Source of the DNA: Tannockella sp964372125
Lineage (GTDB): Bacteria > Bacillota_I > Bacilli_A > Erysipelotrichales > Coprobacillaceae
Length of the DNA stretch: 59,943 bases
Assembly (NCBI GenBank): GCA_964372125.1
Contig: CAYJPL010000011.1
Span: 1 to 59,943, forward strand
Direction of reading: 5' to 3'
The position numbers were made by a program, and so were the translations under genes. Each line of letters starts with the position of its first letter. Within the stretch, counting starts at the first letter, position 1. Below the pieces are notes generated by a model, which was given only the letters and a program-made list of their open reading frames with translations, made no database searches and was not told the DNA's origin. Of the stretch, positions 1-9,590 are shown in pieces.

Positions 1-111
1 AAGATATTATCATGTATTTATTATGTTTGTAAACCTTTTTTTATAATCTTTTTTTATAATCTTTTTTTTACTTTTTATTTTTATCCCTTTTTTACTGTGT
101 TTTTCGTATTA

Positions 112-140
112 AAAAAAGCAGACTTATGTCTGCTTTTTAT
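112..140 (-). terminator. Intrinsic terminator of nifJ
   Basis: An 11-base-pair inverted repeat (113-123 with 128-138) around a TTAT loop reads on the minus strand as a hairpin ending in a T run. It starts a few bases after the nifJ stop codon. Confidence 0.85.
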
Positions 141-143
141 GTT

Positions 144-3100
144 TTATACCATTCTTTCTAAACGTGTACGACGTTTTTTAGCATCAACTAAACATTTTTC
201 CATTAATTCTACTGCATGATCAGGATTAATTTGATGTAATTGTGCAAAACGACTCTCTGATAGTAAGAAATCAGTAAATTTATCAAAATCAGGCGCTTTT
301 GAATCCACTTGTAAAGGATTTTTTCCTTGCTCCTCTAATCTAGGATCAAAACGAAGTAAGTTGAAGTATCCACAATCAACTGCTTGTTTTTGTTGTCTTT
401 GATGATTTGCAAGTCCACCCTTAATTCCATGTTCGATACATGGTGAATAAGCAATAATTACTGATGGTCCTTTATAACTCTCTGCTTCTTTAAACGCTTT
501 AATTGTTTGTGCAATGTTAGCTCCCATTGCGATTTGTGCAACATATACATGCCCATAAGCCATGGCAATTTGTGCCAAATCTTTTTTAGCAACACGTTTA
601 CCACTTGCAGCAAATTTTGCAATTGAAGCAGCTTGTGATGATTTAGATGATTGTCCACCTGTGTTAGAATACACCTCTGTATCTAATATTAAAATATTAA
701 CATCTTCATCATTTGCGATAACATGGTCTAATCCACCGTATCCGATATCATATGCCCATCCATCTCCACCGATGATCCATTGTGATTTAGAAACTATATC
801 ACCTTTGTGATTTAGAACTTCTTTAATTTTTTCATTTGAAGATGCTTCAACTAAGTCTAATAGCCCAGGAGCAGCTTTTCTTTCTTCTTCACGATTTCCT
901 AATATTGTTAAGTATTGTTCGATTGCATCTTTTAATGCAGGTTCACAATCATCTTTATTTTCTTCCATAATACGAAGCATATGCCCCATTTTATAGTTTT
1001 CAGCTAATTTCATACCAAATCCAAATTCTGCATTATCTTCAAATAATGAATTTGCCCAAGCTGGACCTTGTCCATTTTTATCAATAGCACATGGAGTAGA
1101 TGGTGTAGATCCTGTATAGATTGAACTACATCCAGTTGCATTAGCAATCATCATATCACGACCAAATAATTGTGAAGCCAGACGGTAGTATGGTGTCTCA
1201 CCACATCCACCACATGCTCCCGATACCTCAAAGTATGGCTTCATGAAACCAACACCTTTTGCAGTAACTGTTGGATAACGATCATCTCTATATTCAACTT
1301 TTTCATACATGTAATCAGAAAGTTCTGCGTGCACTAATTCTTCTTTTACATCAACCATCTCTAAAGCTTTTTGACCCGCTTTACCTGGACACTCTACAAC
1401 ACATAGACCACATCCAACACAGTTATCTGGAGAAACTTGAATACGGTAAGATAAACCATCAACATTTTTACCAATTGGTTTTAATACATCATTTGAAATA
1501 TCTTCTGGTGCATTTTTGATTTCTTCATCATCCAATAAGAATGCGCGGATTGTCGCATGAGGACAAACCATTACACAATTGTTACATTGGATACATGTGT
1601 CTTTTTTCCAAATTGGTACTTGAGTTGCAATAGCACGTTTTTCTTTAGGAGCCACTCCTGATTTCATCGTACCATCTAATTTATCCATGAATGCAGATAC
1701 TGGTAAATCATATCCTTCTAATTCATTGATAGGTGTTACAAAATCATCAAAATGATCATCACCAGTACGTTTACGACGATCCGTAACCGTTAAAGTTGAC
1801 CAATTTGCATCTACAGCAACTTCTTCAATTGCATCTTTTCCAGCATCGATTGCTTTATAGTTCATTTCAACTATTGCATCACCTTTTTTACCATATGCTT
1901 TTTTTGCCATCTCTTTCATATATTTAACAGCTTCTTCAATTGGTAAAATTTGAGTATTTAATGCAAAGAACGCAGATTGTAAAATTGTATTCGTACGTCT
2001 TCCCATACCGATACCTTCAGCTAATTTATTTGCATCGATAATGTAGAATTTAGCATTCAAGTCAGCTAATTGCTTTTTAACTTTATTAGGTAAATAGTTC
2101 ACAACTTCTTCTTTAGTAAATGAAGTATTCAATAAGAATGTTCCACCTTTTTTAAGGTTTTTCAACATATCATACTTAAGTACATAGTTATCTAATGAAC
2201 AAGATACAAAGTTTGCATTATTAACGTAGTATGTTGCGCGGATTGGAGATGTACCAAAACGAAGGTTACTTCTCGTAGCCCCACCAGCTTTTTTAGAATC
2301 GTATGCAAAATATGCTTGTGAATATAATTCAGTATTGTCACCAATGATTTTAATCGCAGATTTATTTGCAGAAACAGTACCATCTGAACCAAGCCCATAG
2401 AATAAACATGCAGTATAATCACCATGAATTTCAAAATCACTATCAGCAGTTAATGATAAGTTTGTAACATCATCATTAATCCCAATAGTAAATGAACCAA
2501 ACGGTCTTTCATTTGTTAAATGATCATAAACAGATTTAATATGAGCTGGAGTTGTATCCTTACTTCCCATACCATAACGTCCACCAATGATTGTTTTAAC
2601 ATGATCAACATCTTTAAGAACACTCACTACATCTAAGTATAGTGGTTCTCCAGTTGCTCCCATTTCTTTTGTACGGTCTAAAACAGCCACTTTTTCAACA
2701 GTACTTGGAAGTACATTTAATAAATATTTAGGTGAGAACGGACGATATAAGTGAACTTTGATTAAACCAATTTTTTCACCTGTAGCGTTTAACTCATCAA
2801 CTGTTTCAATAATTGTTTCTGTTACTGACCCCATTGCGATTATAACTTTTGTCGCTTCAGGGTGTCCGTAGTATGTAAACGGAGCATAGTGACGTCCTGT
2901 AATTTCTGAAACTTTTTTCATATAATCAACAGCAATTTCAGTTACAGCTTCATAATGTTTATTTTGTGCCTCTCTACCTTGGAAGTAGATATCATCATTT
3001 TCAGCACCACCACGTTCAACTGGGTTTACATGTGGGTTCATTGAATTGTCTCTAAATTTCTTCAAAGCTTCTTTATCTAATAATTCTTCATATACTTTAT

Positions 3101-3662
3101 AATCCATTGCTTCAATTTTTTGAATTTCATGAGATGTTCTAAACCCATCGAAAAAATGAATCACAGGTACTGATGCTTTAATTGCAGTTAAATGTGCAAT
3201 TCCACCTAAATCCATTACCTCTTGTACTGAATGAGAACACATCATAGGCGCACCTATTTGACGACACGCATAAACATCTTGATGATCTCCAAAGATATTT
3301 AGCGCACGTGTTGCAAGTGCTCTTGCTGCAACATGGAAAACTCCTGGTAATAATTCTCCTTGCATTTTATAAATATTTGGAATCATCAACAACAGTCCTT
3401 GTGATGCAGTAAACGTTGTCGAAAGCGTCCCACCTTGCAAAGCCCCATGTACTGCCCCAGCAGCACCAGCTTCAGATTGCATTTCAATTACATTTACTGG
3501 TGATCCAAAAATATTTTTCTTCCCTTGCGCTGACCATGCTTCCGCATTTTCAGCCATTGGTGAAGAAGGTGTAATTGGATAGATACTTGCAACTTCTGTA
3601 AAAGCATATGATGCATATGCTGCAGCAGTATTTCCATCCATAGATAAAAATTTCTTAGACAT
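144..3662 (-). CDS. nifJ: Pyruvate:ferredoxin (flavodoxin) oxidoreductase
   Basis: This 1172-residue protein is the single-chain form of pyruvate:ferredoxin oxidoreductase, which oxidises pyruvate with CoA to acetyl-CoA and CO2 and passes electrons to ferredoxin or flavodoxin. It starts with the typical pyrimidine-binding region (YPITPSSPMAE). In the middle are two [4Fe-4S] motifs, CIQCNNCVMVCPHA and CVGCGLCVVECPG. The C-terminal TPP region has GDGWAYDIGYGGLDHV and EVYSNTGGQ. The length is normal for the family. The start is supported by AGGAGG about 7 bases upstream. It is a single-gene unit with its own terminator. Upstream lie a TATAAT box and two operator-like palindromes, reported separately. 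It should be the main acetyl-CoA route of an anaerobe. Confidence 0.97.
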   Translation of the reverse strand: MSKKFLSMDGNTAAAYASYAFTEVASIYPITPSSPMAENAEAWSAQGKKNIFGSPVNVIEMQSEAGAAGAVHGALQGGTLSTTFTASQGLLLMIPNIYKMQGELLPGVFHVAARALATRALNIFGDHQDVYACRQIGAPMMCSHSVQEVMDLGGIAHLTAIKASVPVIHFFDGFRTSHEIQKIEAMDYKVYEELLDKEALKKFRDNSMNPHVNPVERGGAENDDIYFQGREAQNKHYEAVTEIAVDYMKKVSEITGRHYAPFTYYGHPEATKVIIAMGSVTETIIETVDELNATGEKIGLIKVHLYRPFSPKYLLNVLPSTVEKVAVLDRTKEMGATGEPLYLDVVSVLKDVDHVKTIIGGRYGMGSKDTTPAHIKSVYDHLTNERPFGSFTIGINDDVTNLSLTADSDFEIHGDYTACLFYGLGSDGTVSANKSAIKIIGDNTELYSQAYFAYDSKKAGGATRSNLRFGTSPIRATYYVNNANFVSCSLDNYVLKYDMLKNLKKGGTFLLNTSFTKEEVVNYLPNKVKKQLADLNAKFYIIDANKLAEGIGMGRRTNTILQSAFFALNTQILPIEEAVKYMKEMAKKAYGKKGDAIVEMNYKAIDAGKDAIEEVAVDANWSTLTVTDRRKRTGDDHFDDFVTPINELEGYDLPVSAFMDKLDGTMKSGVAPKEKRAIATQVPIWKKDTCIQCNNCVMVCPHATIRAFLLDDEEIKNAPEDISNDVLKPIGKNVDGLSYRIQVSPDNCVGCGLCVVECPGKAGQKALEMVDVKEELVHAELSDYMYEKVEYRDDRYPTVTAKGVGFMKPYFEVSGACGGCGETPYYRLASQLFGRDMMIANATGCSSIYTGSTPSTPCAIDKNGQGPAWANSLFEDNAEFGFGMKLAENYKMGHMLRIMEENKDDCEPALKDAIEQYLTILGNREEERKAAPGLLDLVEASSNEKIKEVLNHKGDIVSKSQWIIGGDGWAYDIGYGGLDHVIANDEDVNILILDTEVYSNTGGQSSKSSQAASIAKFAASGKRVAKKDLAQIAMAYGHVYVAQIAMGANIAQTIKAFKEAESYKGPSVIIAYSPCIEHGIKGGLANHQRQQKQAVDCGYFNLLRFDPRLEEQGKNPLQVDSKAPDFDKFTDFLLSESRFAQLHQINPDHAVELMEKCLVDAKKRRTRLERMV

Positions 3663-3691
3663 TCTATATTTCCTCCTTATTTAACATTACT

Positions 3692-3720
3692 ATTATACTA
3701 CTTTTTATTGATATTGACTA
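3692..3720 (-). promoter_or_regulatory. Probable nifJ promoter
   Basis: On the minus strand a perfect TATAAT -10 (3692-3697) lies 17 bases from a weak -35, TAGTCA (3715-3720). A weak -35 fits a promoter that depends on, or is controlled by, a regulator. Confidence 0.55.
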
Positions 3721-3735
3721 GACTATTCTAGTTTC

Positions 3736-3753
3736 TTGTGATAAATATCACTT
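3736..3753. promoter_or_regulatory. Rex- or Crp/Fnr-like palindrome upstream of nifJ
   Basis: TTGTGATAAATATCACTT matches the Rex consensus TTGTGA-N6-TCACAA at 10 of 12 fixed positions and also fits the Crp/Fnr-type TGTGA-N6-TCAC. A rex gene and a Crp/Fnr-type gene both lie in the window. The site is 15 bases upstream of the proposed -35. Which regulator binds is inference. Confidence 0.5.
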
Positions 3754-3757
3754 ATTT

Positions 3758-3772
3758 TTGTAAGCGATTACT
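3758..3772. promoter_or_regulatory. cre-like (CcpA) site upstream of nifJ
   Basis: TTGTAAGCGATTACT fits every position of the Bacillus cre consensus WTGNAANCGNWNNCW. It lies just upstream of the Rex-like palindrome. Binding by a CcpA homologue is inferred; no ccpA gene is in the window. Confidence 0.45.
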
Positions 3773-3783
3773 TTCGTTGTGAT

Positions 3784-3813
3784 AAAAAAAGAACGGCTAT
3801 TGCTGTTCTTTTT
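3784..3813 (-). terminator. Intrinsic terminator after the 3821-4276 gene
   Basis: Hairpin AAAAGAACGGC / GCTGTTCTTTT with a T run on the minus strand, immediately downstream of the four-gene minus-strand unit that ends with the 3821-4276 gene. Confidence 0.75.
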
Positions 3814-3820
3814 AAAATAT

Positions 3821-4276
3821 TTAGTGTATTCCAGCAACTGCAACAAATCCACCCACTGCAATAAAAATAGTGCTGATAAGATCTGTTTTGAATATATATT
3901 CAATCGCAATTTCTAATGCCCATGAAAATTCTATACTGAAAGGAGCAACCATATATACAACAATTACCGTTCCAATAACAACTCCTAAAAAGTATCCAAC
4001 ACCTACCATTACTTTTATTGGTAATGTCGACTTATTAATAACCGTTTTTATTGCTGCTGCAATAACAAGACCAATCGCTATATAGAACAGTGTACTTGTA
4101 ATTCGAATCATTTCAATTATTTTTTCGATTATAACAATCCCAACAATTGTAATAATTGTTGCAATTAATAACGCTAAAATAATATCTTTTGTTCTTGCTA
4201 TTTCCGTATTATTTTGACGGAAATATTCCTTTGCTTCTTTTTTTTCTTGTATTTCTTGAAAATCTTTATCAAACAT
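3821..4276 (-). CDS. Small four-helix membrane protein of unknown function
   Basis: I do not recognise a family. The 151-residue product has a charged N-terminus rich in Glu and Lys (about residues 1-30). Four hydrophobic stretches follow, at roughly 31-53, 60-78, 88-112 and 130-150, so an integral membrane protein is likely. Its start overlaps the end of galU by 8 bases, so the two are co-translated last in the dprA-like/rhomboid/galU unit. No catalytic motif is visible. Confidence 0.75.
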   Translation of the reverse strand: MFDKDFQEIQEKKEAKEYFRQNNTEIARTKDIILALLIATIITIVGIVIIEKIIEMIRITSTLFYIAIGLVIAAAIKTVINKSTLPIKVMVGVGYFLGVVIGTVIVVYMVAPFSIEFSWALEIAIEYIFKTDLISTIFIAVGGFVAVAGIH

Positions 4277-5165
4277 CTTTGTTCTCTCCTGCTATTTTAT
4301 TTATATAATCTCTAACTTGTTCTTTTAAATCATCTCTGCTTAGTGCAAAATCAATCGTTGCCTGAATAAATCCAAACTTATCACCAACATCGTATCGAAC
4401 CCCTTCAAAATCGTATGCATATACTGCTTGTCGATCCATCAGTCTTTTGATTGCATCAGTTAACTGGATTTCACCACCCGCACCCTCTTCTTGAGTTTCT
4501 AAAAGCTCAAAAACATCTGGCGTTAGTACATATCTACCTAACACTGCCATTTGACTTGGGGCTTTATCAATACTAGGTTTTTCTATCATATCACTTAATT
4601 TCACTAATCTTCCGTTTGCTGTATGGCTTTTTGATGGTGCTACTATTCCATACTTCACAACATCTTTTTTAGCTACTGTTTGCACTCCAACCACAGATGC
4701 CTGCTTTCTTTGGAACGCTTCCATAATCTGTTCAAGTGCGGGTTTCCCCTTTTCATTTACTACAACATCATCACCCAACAGTACTGCAAAAGGTTCATCA
4801 CCAATAAATGATTTAGCACATAATATTGCATGACCTAACCCTCTTGGTTCTTTTTGTCTGATATAATAAATATTTGCAAGGTTGGCGATATCTTGAATCA
4901 TCTTCACTTGTTCATCTTTACCAGATTCTTTAAGACGATTTTCTAACTCGTAAGATTTATCAAAATGATTCTCCATTGCATGTTTATTTGAATTTGTGAT
5001 AATTAAAATTTCCTCAATCCCACTTGATACCGCCTCCTCAATAATATATTGAATTGTTGGTGTATCAACGATTGGTAGCATTTCTTTTGCTAATGCTTTT
5101 GTTGCTGGTAAGAAACGTGTTCCTAGTCCCGCAGCAGGGATTATTGCTTTTCTAACTTTTTTCAT
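4269..5165 (-). CDS. galU: UTP--glucose-1-phosphate uridylyltransferase
   Basis: It makes UDP-glucose from UTP and glucose 1-phosphate for cell-envelope glycolipids and polysaccharides. The 298-residue protein is of normal length. The N-terminal nucleotidyltransferase signature AAGLGTRFLPATKALAKEM carries the G-x-G-T-R loop and the conserved Lys. Further family features are LLGDDVV, which carries the metal-binding Asp, EKP in the sugar-binding region, and GEIQLTDAI. The start has AGAGGAG 5 bases upstream. It sits third in a minus-strand unit, 10 bases after the rhomboid gene and overlapping the small membrane gene. Confidence 0.96.
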   Translation of the reverse strand: MKKVRKAIIPAAGLGTRFLPATKALAKEMLPIVDTPTIQYIIEEAVSSGIEEILIITNSNKHAMENHFDKSYELENRLKESGKDEQVKMIQDIANLANIYYIRQKEPRGLGHAILCAKSFIGDEPFAVLLGDDVVVNEKGKPALEQIMEAFQRKQASVVGVQTVAKKDVVKYGIVAPSKSHTANGRLVKLSDMIEKPSIDKAPSQMAVLGRYVLTPDVFELLETQEEGAGGEIQLTDAIKRLMDRQAVYAYDFEGVRYDVGDKFGFIQATIDFALSRDDLKEQVRDYINKIAGENKDV

Positions 5166-5175
5166 ACAATCTCCT

Positions 5176-5793
5176 CTAATGTAAAATTTTAGTTCTTTTT
5201 ATTTTACGTCTAGTAATAATAAAATACGTTGTAATTGCACCACCAAGCATACCTCCAACATGTCCCCAAAGTGATATACCCGTTATTGAAATAGAAATTA
5301 CAAACATGATTATAACATTAATTGCTATATTTTTATATAGGTTTGGATATCTATTTTTATATAAATATCCTATAACACCTAGTGCACCCATCACTCCATA
5401 CCCGATACCGCTAGCACCTGCCATAACAGACATTGCACCATCATTAAATGCAATATATAAACCAAAGGGTAACAAAGTAGTAGTAATCATCGATACCACA
5501 ACAACAATGCATACCTCATTTCTTTTTAAAAGTATTTCTAATAATTTTAGTAAATTGTATATTGCATAGATATTAAAAAATATATGCATTGGTGAATAAT
5601 GAATAAAGTTCGCTGTAATTAATCGGTAATATTGATTCTGTTCAAGCACAATAAGCGGATTGAAACCACCAACTTCTAATGCCTGAATCGCACTCAAGTT
5701 AATGCCATATCTTAGTGAAGTATATGTATATACAATCACACACAGTGCAATCAATATATATGTAACTGGATATTTTTTATATTCTAGCTTCAT
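5176..5793 (-). CDS. Rhomboid-family intramembrane serine protease
   Basis: This 205-residue polytopic protein should cut transmembrane substrates within the bilayer. The catalytic dyad is visible: Ser128 in GASGIGYG and His178 in GHVGGMLGG. The HxxFN-type motif (HIFFN, Asn74) that forms the oxyanion hole is also present. There are about six hydrophobic segments and no extra cytosolic domain. The substrate is unknown. It lies 3 bases downstream of the DprA-like gene and 10 bases upstream of galU, with AGGAG before the start. Confidence 0.92.
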   Translation of the reverse strand: MKLEYKKYPVTYILIALCVIVYTYTSLRYGINLSAIQALEVGGFNPLIVLEQNQYYRLITANFIHYSPMHIFFNIYAIYNLLKLLEILLKRNEVCIVVVVSMITTTLLPFGLYIAFNDGAMSVMAGASGIGYGVMGALGVIGYLYKNRYPNLYKNIAINVIIMFVISISITGISLWGHVGGMLGGAITTYFIITRRKIKRTKILH

Positions 5794-5796
5794 TGT

Positions 5797-6786
5797 CTAC
5801 TCTCCTATAAAATCAAAGATTGACATTTGATCAATATCGACAATTTTAGATTCTATTGTTTCCTTAAATTGTTGATAAATCTCACCAAATGTCTTATTAC
5901 CCATTATTTCATTTTTCGACATCACAACACCACCCATGTCGATCAAGCGTGCATTTGCAACACTTTCATTTGCGTATACAAGTGTTTTCGTCCATTGATA
6001 ATGCATATTTTGCAAGGCACAAAACCACGTTTCACCTGCATTCAAGACACTTGAAACAACAATATAATATTCGCTATATGCACATGCAAAAGTATTTTTT
6101 TCCAATGTATCAGTAATCGAAAAACGCGCCTTTGGACTAGTTGTACATAGGAGTGTCAATTTACCACTACGGATATACGGTATAAATTCTTTTATCTTAT
6201 TATTTAAATCATTTGCAAGAAAACACACTACACGCCCACCTTGTTCAAGCACATATCGCATTGTAAATGCATCAATCCCTTTGCTGTCATTTGAGACAAG
6301 TACATATTCTTGTTTATTCATCGATTCGATCAATTTTTTTGAAATCGAAATTTCATCTACTGTTAGTGTTTTTTTACCAACTAATGTAACTCCATTCTGT
6401 AAATTTTTTATATCTCCACTTACAAAAAAATATAAAGGTGATCTTTTTCTCATAGCTGAAAATTGTATTGGAAAATGCTTATCATATTTTGTAAGAACAT
6501 ATATACCTTTTCTTTCTAATTTTGCTAGGTGCGCAATTATCTTTGGCAGCATTGAAAGTCGCAACATCATTTTTTCCACCAACTCGATATCGAGATTTAA
6601 AAGTAATAATAAATCATCCTGTGTTGCTGAAAGTAGTGCCGACACATTTTTAAAACCGCAATTGCGAACACGCTTTTCTAGTAAATTCCACTCTTGACTA
6701 TTCAATGTTACTTCATTTTCTTCATCTGTCCGACAACAAAATGTTAACATGGCCAAACTTTCAAAACTTAGGTTACTGGTTTTCAT
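5797..6786 (-). CDS. Divergent DprA/Smf-like protein
   Basis: The 329-residue protein has the DprA layout: an N-terminal helical region (about 1-90), then the Rossmann-type domain that in DprA binds ssDNA and loads RecA. Landmarks are weakened. YDKHFPIQFSAMRKRSPLYFFVSG matches the region leading into the core in part, GKKTLT stands where DprA has GSR-x-x-S, and SNDSKGIDAFTMRYVLEQGG stands for SGLA-x-GID-x-x-AH. The FP-x-RNR stretch has become SPKARFS. The C-terminal LIDMGGVVM resembles the usual LI-x-x-GA. It is first in an operon with rhomboid and galU, away from topA, its usual neighbour. A role in DNA uptake or processing is therefore uncertain. Confidence 0.7.
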   Translation of the reverse strand: MKTSNLSFESLAMLTFCCRTDEENEVTLNSQEWNLLEKRVRNCGFKNVSALLSATQDDLLLLLNLDIELVEKMMLRLSMLPKIIAHLAKLERKGIYVLTKYDKHFPIQFSAMRKRSPLYFFVSGDIKNLQNGVTLVGKKTLTVDEISISKKLIESMNKQEYVLVSNDSKGIDAFTMRYVLEQGGRVVCFLANDLNNKIKEFIPYIRSGKLTLLCTTSPKARFSITDTLEKNTFACAYSEYYIVVSSVLNAGETWFCALQNMHYQWTKTLVYANESVANARLIDMGGVVMSKNEIMGNKTFGEIYQQFKETIESKIVDIDQMSIFDFIGE

Positions 6787-6835
6787 AGCTACACCTCCTA
6801 GCGGATATTATAACATATATTTTATTGAAAATATA

Positions 6836-6875
6836 AAAAATCATATGTGAATAATACTTTTTCACATATGATTTC
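6836..6875 (-). terminator. Intrinsic terminator of ppdK
   Basis: A perfect 14-base inverted repeat (AAATCATATGTGAA / TTCACATATGATTT) lies just after the ppdK stop codon. On the minus strand it is followed by a T-rich tail. Confidence 0.8.
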
Positions 6876-6887
6876 ATTATGACTGAC

Positions 6888-9554
6888 TTATTTATCAATT
6901 ACTAGAACCGAATCTGTTGCATGCTCTAGGATAATTTCTTCTGCTGCTGCTTGAGCTGCTGCAAGACGTGCTATTAAAACACGATATGGTGAACAAGATA
7001 CATATGATAATCCAAGTTTATGACAGAATTTAACTGACTCTGGATCTCCTCCATGCTCTCCACAAATACCAAGTTTCATTCTTGGTTTTACAGTTCTACC
7101 TTTATTTACTGCCATTTCTACTAGTTGGCCAACTCCACTTTGATCTAATGACACAAATGGGTCCACGGGTAAAATATTTTTACTTGTATAGTCTGGCAAG
7201 AAACTTCCAATATCATCACGAGAGAATCCGTATGTCATTTGTGTTAAATCATTTGTACCAAATGAGAAGAATTCAGCATGCTTAGCGATTGCATCAGCAG
7301 TAAGAGCCGCTCTTGGAATCTCAATCATAGTACCAACTTTATATCCAATTGTTGAATCTTTAGCACGTTTTGCTGATTCTATTGCATTAATTACATTTGT
7401 TTTTACATAAACTATTTCTGTTTCTGTACCAATCAATGGAAGCATGATTTCAGGAATGATATCAACTCCTAACTCTCTTGATACATCTATTGCAGCATCA
7501 ATGATTGCACGAACTTGCATATTATAAATTTCTGGATAAGTTACAGCAAGACGTGACCCACGATGTCCTAGCATCGGATTTGCTTCATGTAATGAAGCCC
7601 CTTTTATTTTCACTTCCTCCAATGTTTTACCAAGCTTGTCTGCAACAATTTGATAATCTGCATCAGTATGTGGTAGGAACTCATGTAATGGTGGGTCTAG
7701 TAAACGTACTGTAACAGGTAGTCCACTCATAACACGATAAATCCCTCTAAAATCTTCTACTTGGAATTTATATAATTCATCTAACGCTGCTTCTCTTTCT
7801 TCTAATGTATCAGCAAGAATCATCTGACGTACATACGCAATACGGTCTCCTTCAAAGAACATATGCTCAGTTCTACATAAACCGATTCCTTCAGCACCAA
7901 ATTTTAATGCAGTTTTTGCATCTTCTGGGCTATCTGCATTTGCACGTACAGATAAGTGTTTAACTTGATCTGCCCACTCCATTAATTCTCCAAAATCACC
8001 TGTTAATTCAGATTCTTTTACACCCAAGATACCTTTGTACACTTTCCCTGACGTACCATCAATTGATAATTCAGTTCCTTCTGGATATGTAACACCATCA
8101 ATTGTAAATGTTTTTGCACCATAATCAATCGATAAACCTTTAGCACCTACAATACAGCATTTCCCCATACCGCGCGCCACTACGGCCGCATGAGATGTCA
8201 TACCACCAGTTGATGTTAAAATCCCTTGACAGTCAACCATTCCTTGAATATCCTCAGGTGAAGTTTCATGACGAACAAGTAATACAGTTTCCCCTGCTTC
8301 TTTCATTTCATGAACTTTTGCTGCTGTTAAATATACTTTACCACTACCGGCACCTGGTGATGCAGGAAGTCCTTCTAGAATAGAATCATTTATTTTCAAT
8401 TCTTCCTCTGTAAAATTTGGATGTAGTAATTGTGATACTTGATCAGCTTCAATACGAATTAAAGCCGTATGTTTATTAATAAGCCCCTCACGTACTAAAT
8501 CAACAGCAATCTTTAATGCCGCTTTACCTGTACGTTTACCATTTCTTGTTTGTAAGATATATAATTTACCTTTTTCAACTGTAAATTCAATATCTTGCAT
8601 ATCACGATAATGTCTCTCAAGACCTTTTACCATATTTACTAATTTTGCATAAATTTCTGGCATATCTTCTTCTAATTTAGCAATTTTTTGTGGAGTACGA
8701 ATTCCGGCTACAACATCTTCACCTTGCGCGTTAATCAAATATTCACCATAAATATGGTTATCTCCATTAGCTGCATTACGTGTGAATAAAACTCCTGTTC
8801 CAGAATCATCACCCATGTTACCAAACACCATTTCTTGTACGTTAACTGCTGTACCTAAATCGTGAGGTATATTATTTAAATTACGATAGATTGTTGCACG
8901 TTCATTGTTCCAAGATCTAAATACTGCAAGGATAGAACCCATTAATTGTTCTTTAGCAGTTTGTGGGAAGTCTCTTCCCATTTCAGACTTGAATAATTCT
9001 TTGTATTGTGGAATAAGAATGTCACTAAAATCATCAGCTGTAACATCTAAGTCACTTTCATATCCTTTATCCGTTTTCAAAGTTGATAATAAATGTTCAA
9101 ATTTTTCTTTATCGACTTCACAAACAACATCGCTATACATTTGAATGAAACGGCGATAACTATCATATGCGAAACGCTTATTTTGTGTTTGATTCGTTAG
9201 CACCTCAACTGTTTCATCATTCAAACCAAGATTCAAGATTGTATCCATCATACCCGGCATTGAAAATTTGGCTCCTGAACGAACCGATACAAGCAGTGGA
9301 TTTTCTAATCCCCCTAACTGTTTACCTGTGATTTTTTCTAATCTTTCTAAGCAATCATCAATTTGATCTCGAATTTCACTGGCAATGATTCTACCTTCCT
9401 CATAATACTTATTACAAGCTTGTGTAGTTACTGTAAATCCTTGTGGTACTGGTAAACCTAAGTTCACCATCGATGCTAAATTGGCCCCTTTTCCTCCTAG
9501 GGTATCACGCATCATCTCGTTACCTTCACTAAACATATATACATACTTTTTCAT
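6888..9554 (-). CDS. ppdK: Pyruvate, phosphate dikinase
   Basis: It interconverts pyruvate + ATP + Pi with PEP + AMP + PPi. In fermenters it can run towards pyruvate as an energy-saving glycolytic step or towards PEP. Order: N-terminal ATP-grasp nucleotide domain (GGKGANLASM, VQEMVFGNMGDDSGTG), central phosphohistidine domain (GGMTSHAAVVARGMGK), C-terminal TIM-barrel PEP/pyruvate domain (GIGLCRTEHMFF, NPMLGHRGSRL, GTNDLTQM, CGEHGG). I prefer the ATG at 9554 (888 residues). AAGGAGGAG lies at the proper distance from it but only 2 bases from the TTG that would add three residues. It is a single-gene unit with its own promoter and terminator. Confidence 0.97.
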   Translation of the reverse strand: MKKYVYMFSEGNEMMRDTLGGKGANLASMVNLGLPVPQGFTVTTQACNKYYEEGRIIASEIRDQIDDCLERLEKITGKQLGGLENPLLVSVRSGAKFSMPGMMDTILNLGLNDETVEVLTNQTQNKRFAYDSYRRFIQMYSDVVCEVDKEKFEHLLSTLKTDKGYESDLDVTADDFSDILIPQYKELFKSEMGRDFPQTAKEQLMGSILAVFRSWNNERATIYRNLNNIPHDLGTAVNVQEMVFGNMGDDSGTGVLFTRNAANGDNHIYGEYLINAQGEDVVAGIRTPQKIAKLEEDMPEIYAKLVNMVKGLERHYRDMQDIEFTVEKGKLYILQTRNGKRTGKAALKIAVDLVREGLINKHTALIRIEADQVSQLLHPNFTEEELKINDSILEGLPASPGAGSGKVYLTAAKVHEMKEAGETVLLVRHETSPEDIQGMVDCQGILTSTGGMTSHAAVVARGMGKCCIVGAKGLSIDYGAKTFTIDGVTYPEGTELSIDGTSGKVYKGILGVKESELTGDFGELMEWADQVKHLSVRANADSPEDAKTALKFGAEGIGLCRTEHMFFEGDRIAYVRQMILADTLEEREAALDELYKFQVEDFRGIYRVMSGLPVTVRLLDPPLHEFLPHTDADYQIVADKLGKTLEEVKIKGASLHEANPMLGHRGSRLAVTYPEIYNMQVRAIIDAAIDVSRELGVDIIPEIMLPLIGTETEIVYVKTNVINAIESAKRAKDSTIGYKVGTMIEIPRAALTADAIAKHAEFFSFGTNDLTQMTYGFSRDDIGSFLPDYTSKNILPVDPFVSLDQSGVGQLVEMAVNKGRTVKPRMKLGICGEHGGDPESVKFCHKLGLSYVSCSPYRVLIARLAAAQAAAEEIILEHATDSVLVIDK

Positions 9555-9590
9555 GAATAACAACTCCTCCTTAGATTACTGCATACCTAT

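Noticed and set aside
458..3100. Several open frames of 66-82 codons on both strands within nifJ
   Set aside because: They lie inside a strong, full-length conserved gene, lack ribosome sites and have low-complexity His/Leu-rich translations typical of frame shadows.
3773..3786. Second TTGTGATAAAA half-site as another Rex operator
   Set aside because: It has no inverted partner; it may be a half-site, but that cannot be supported.
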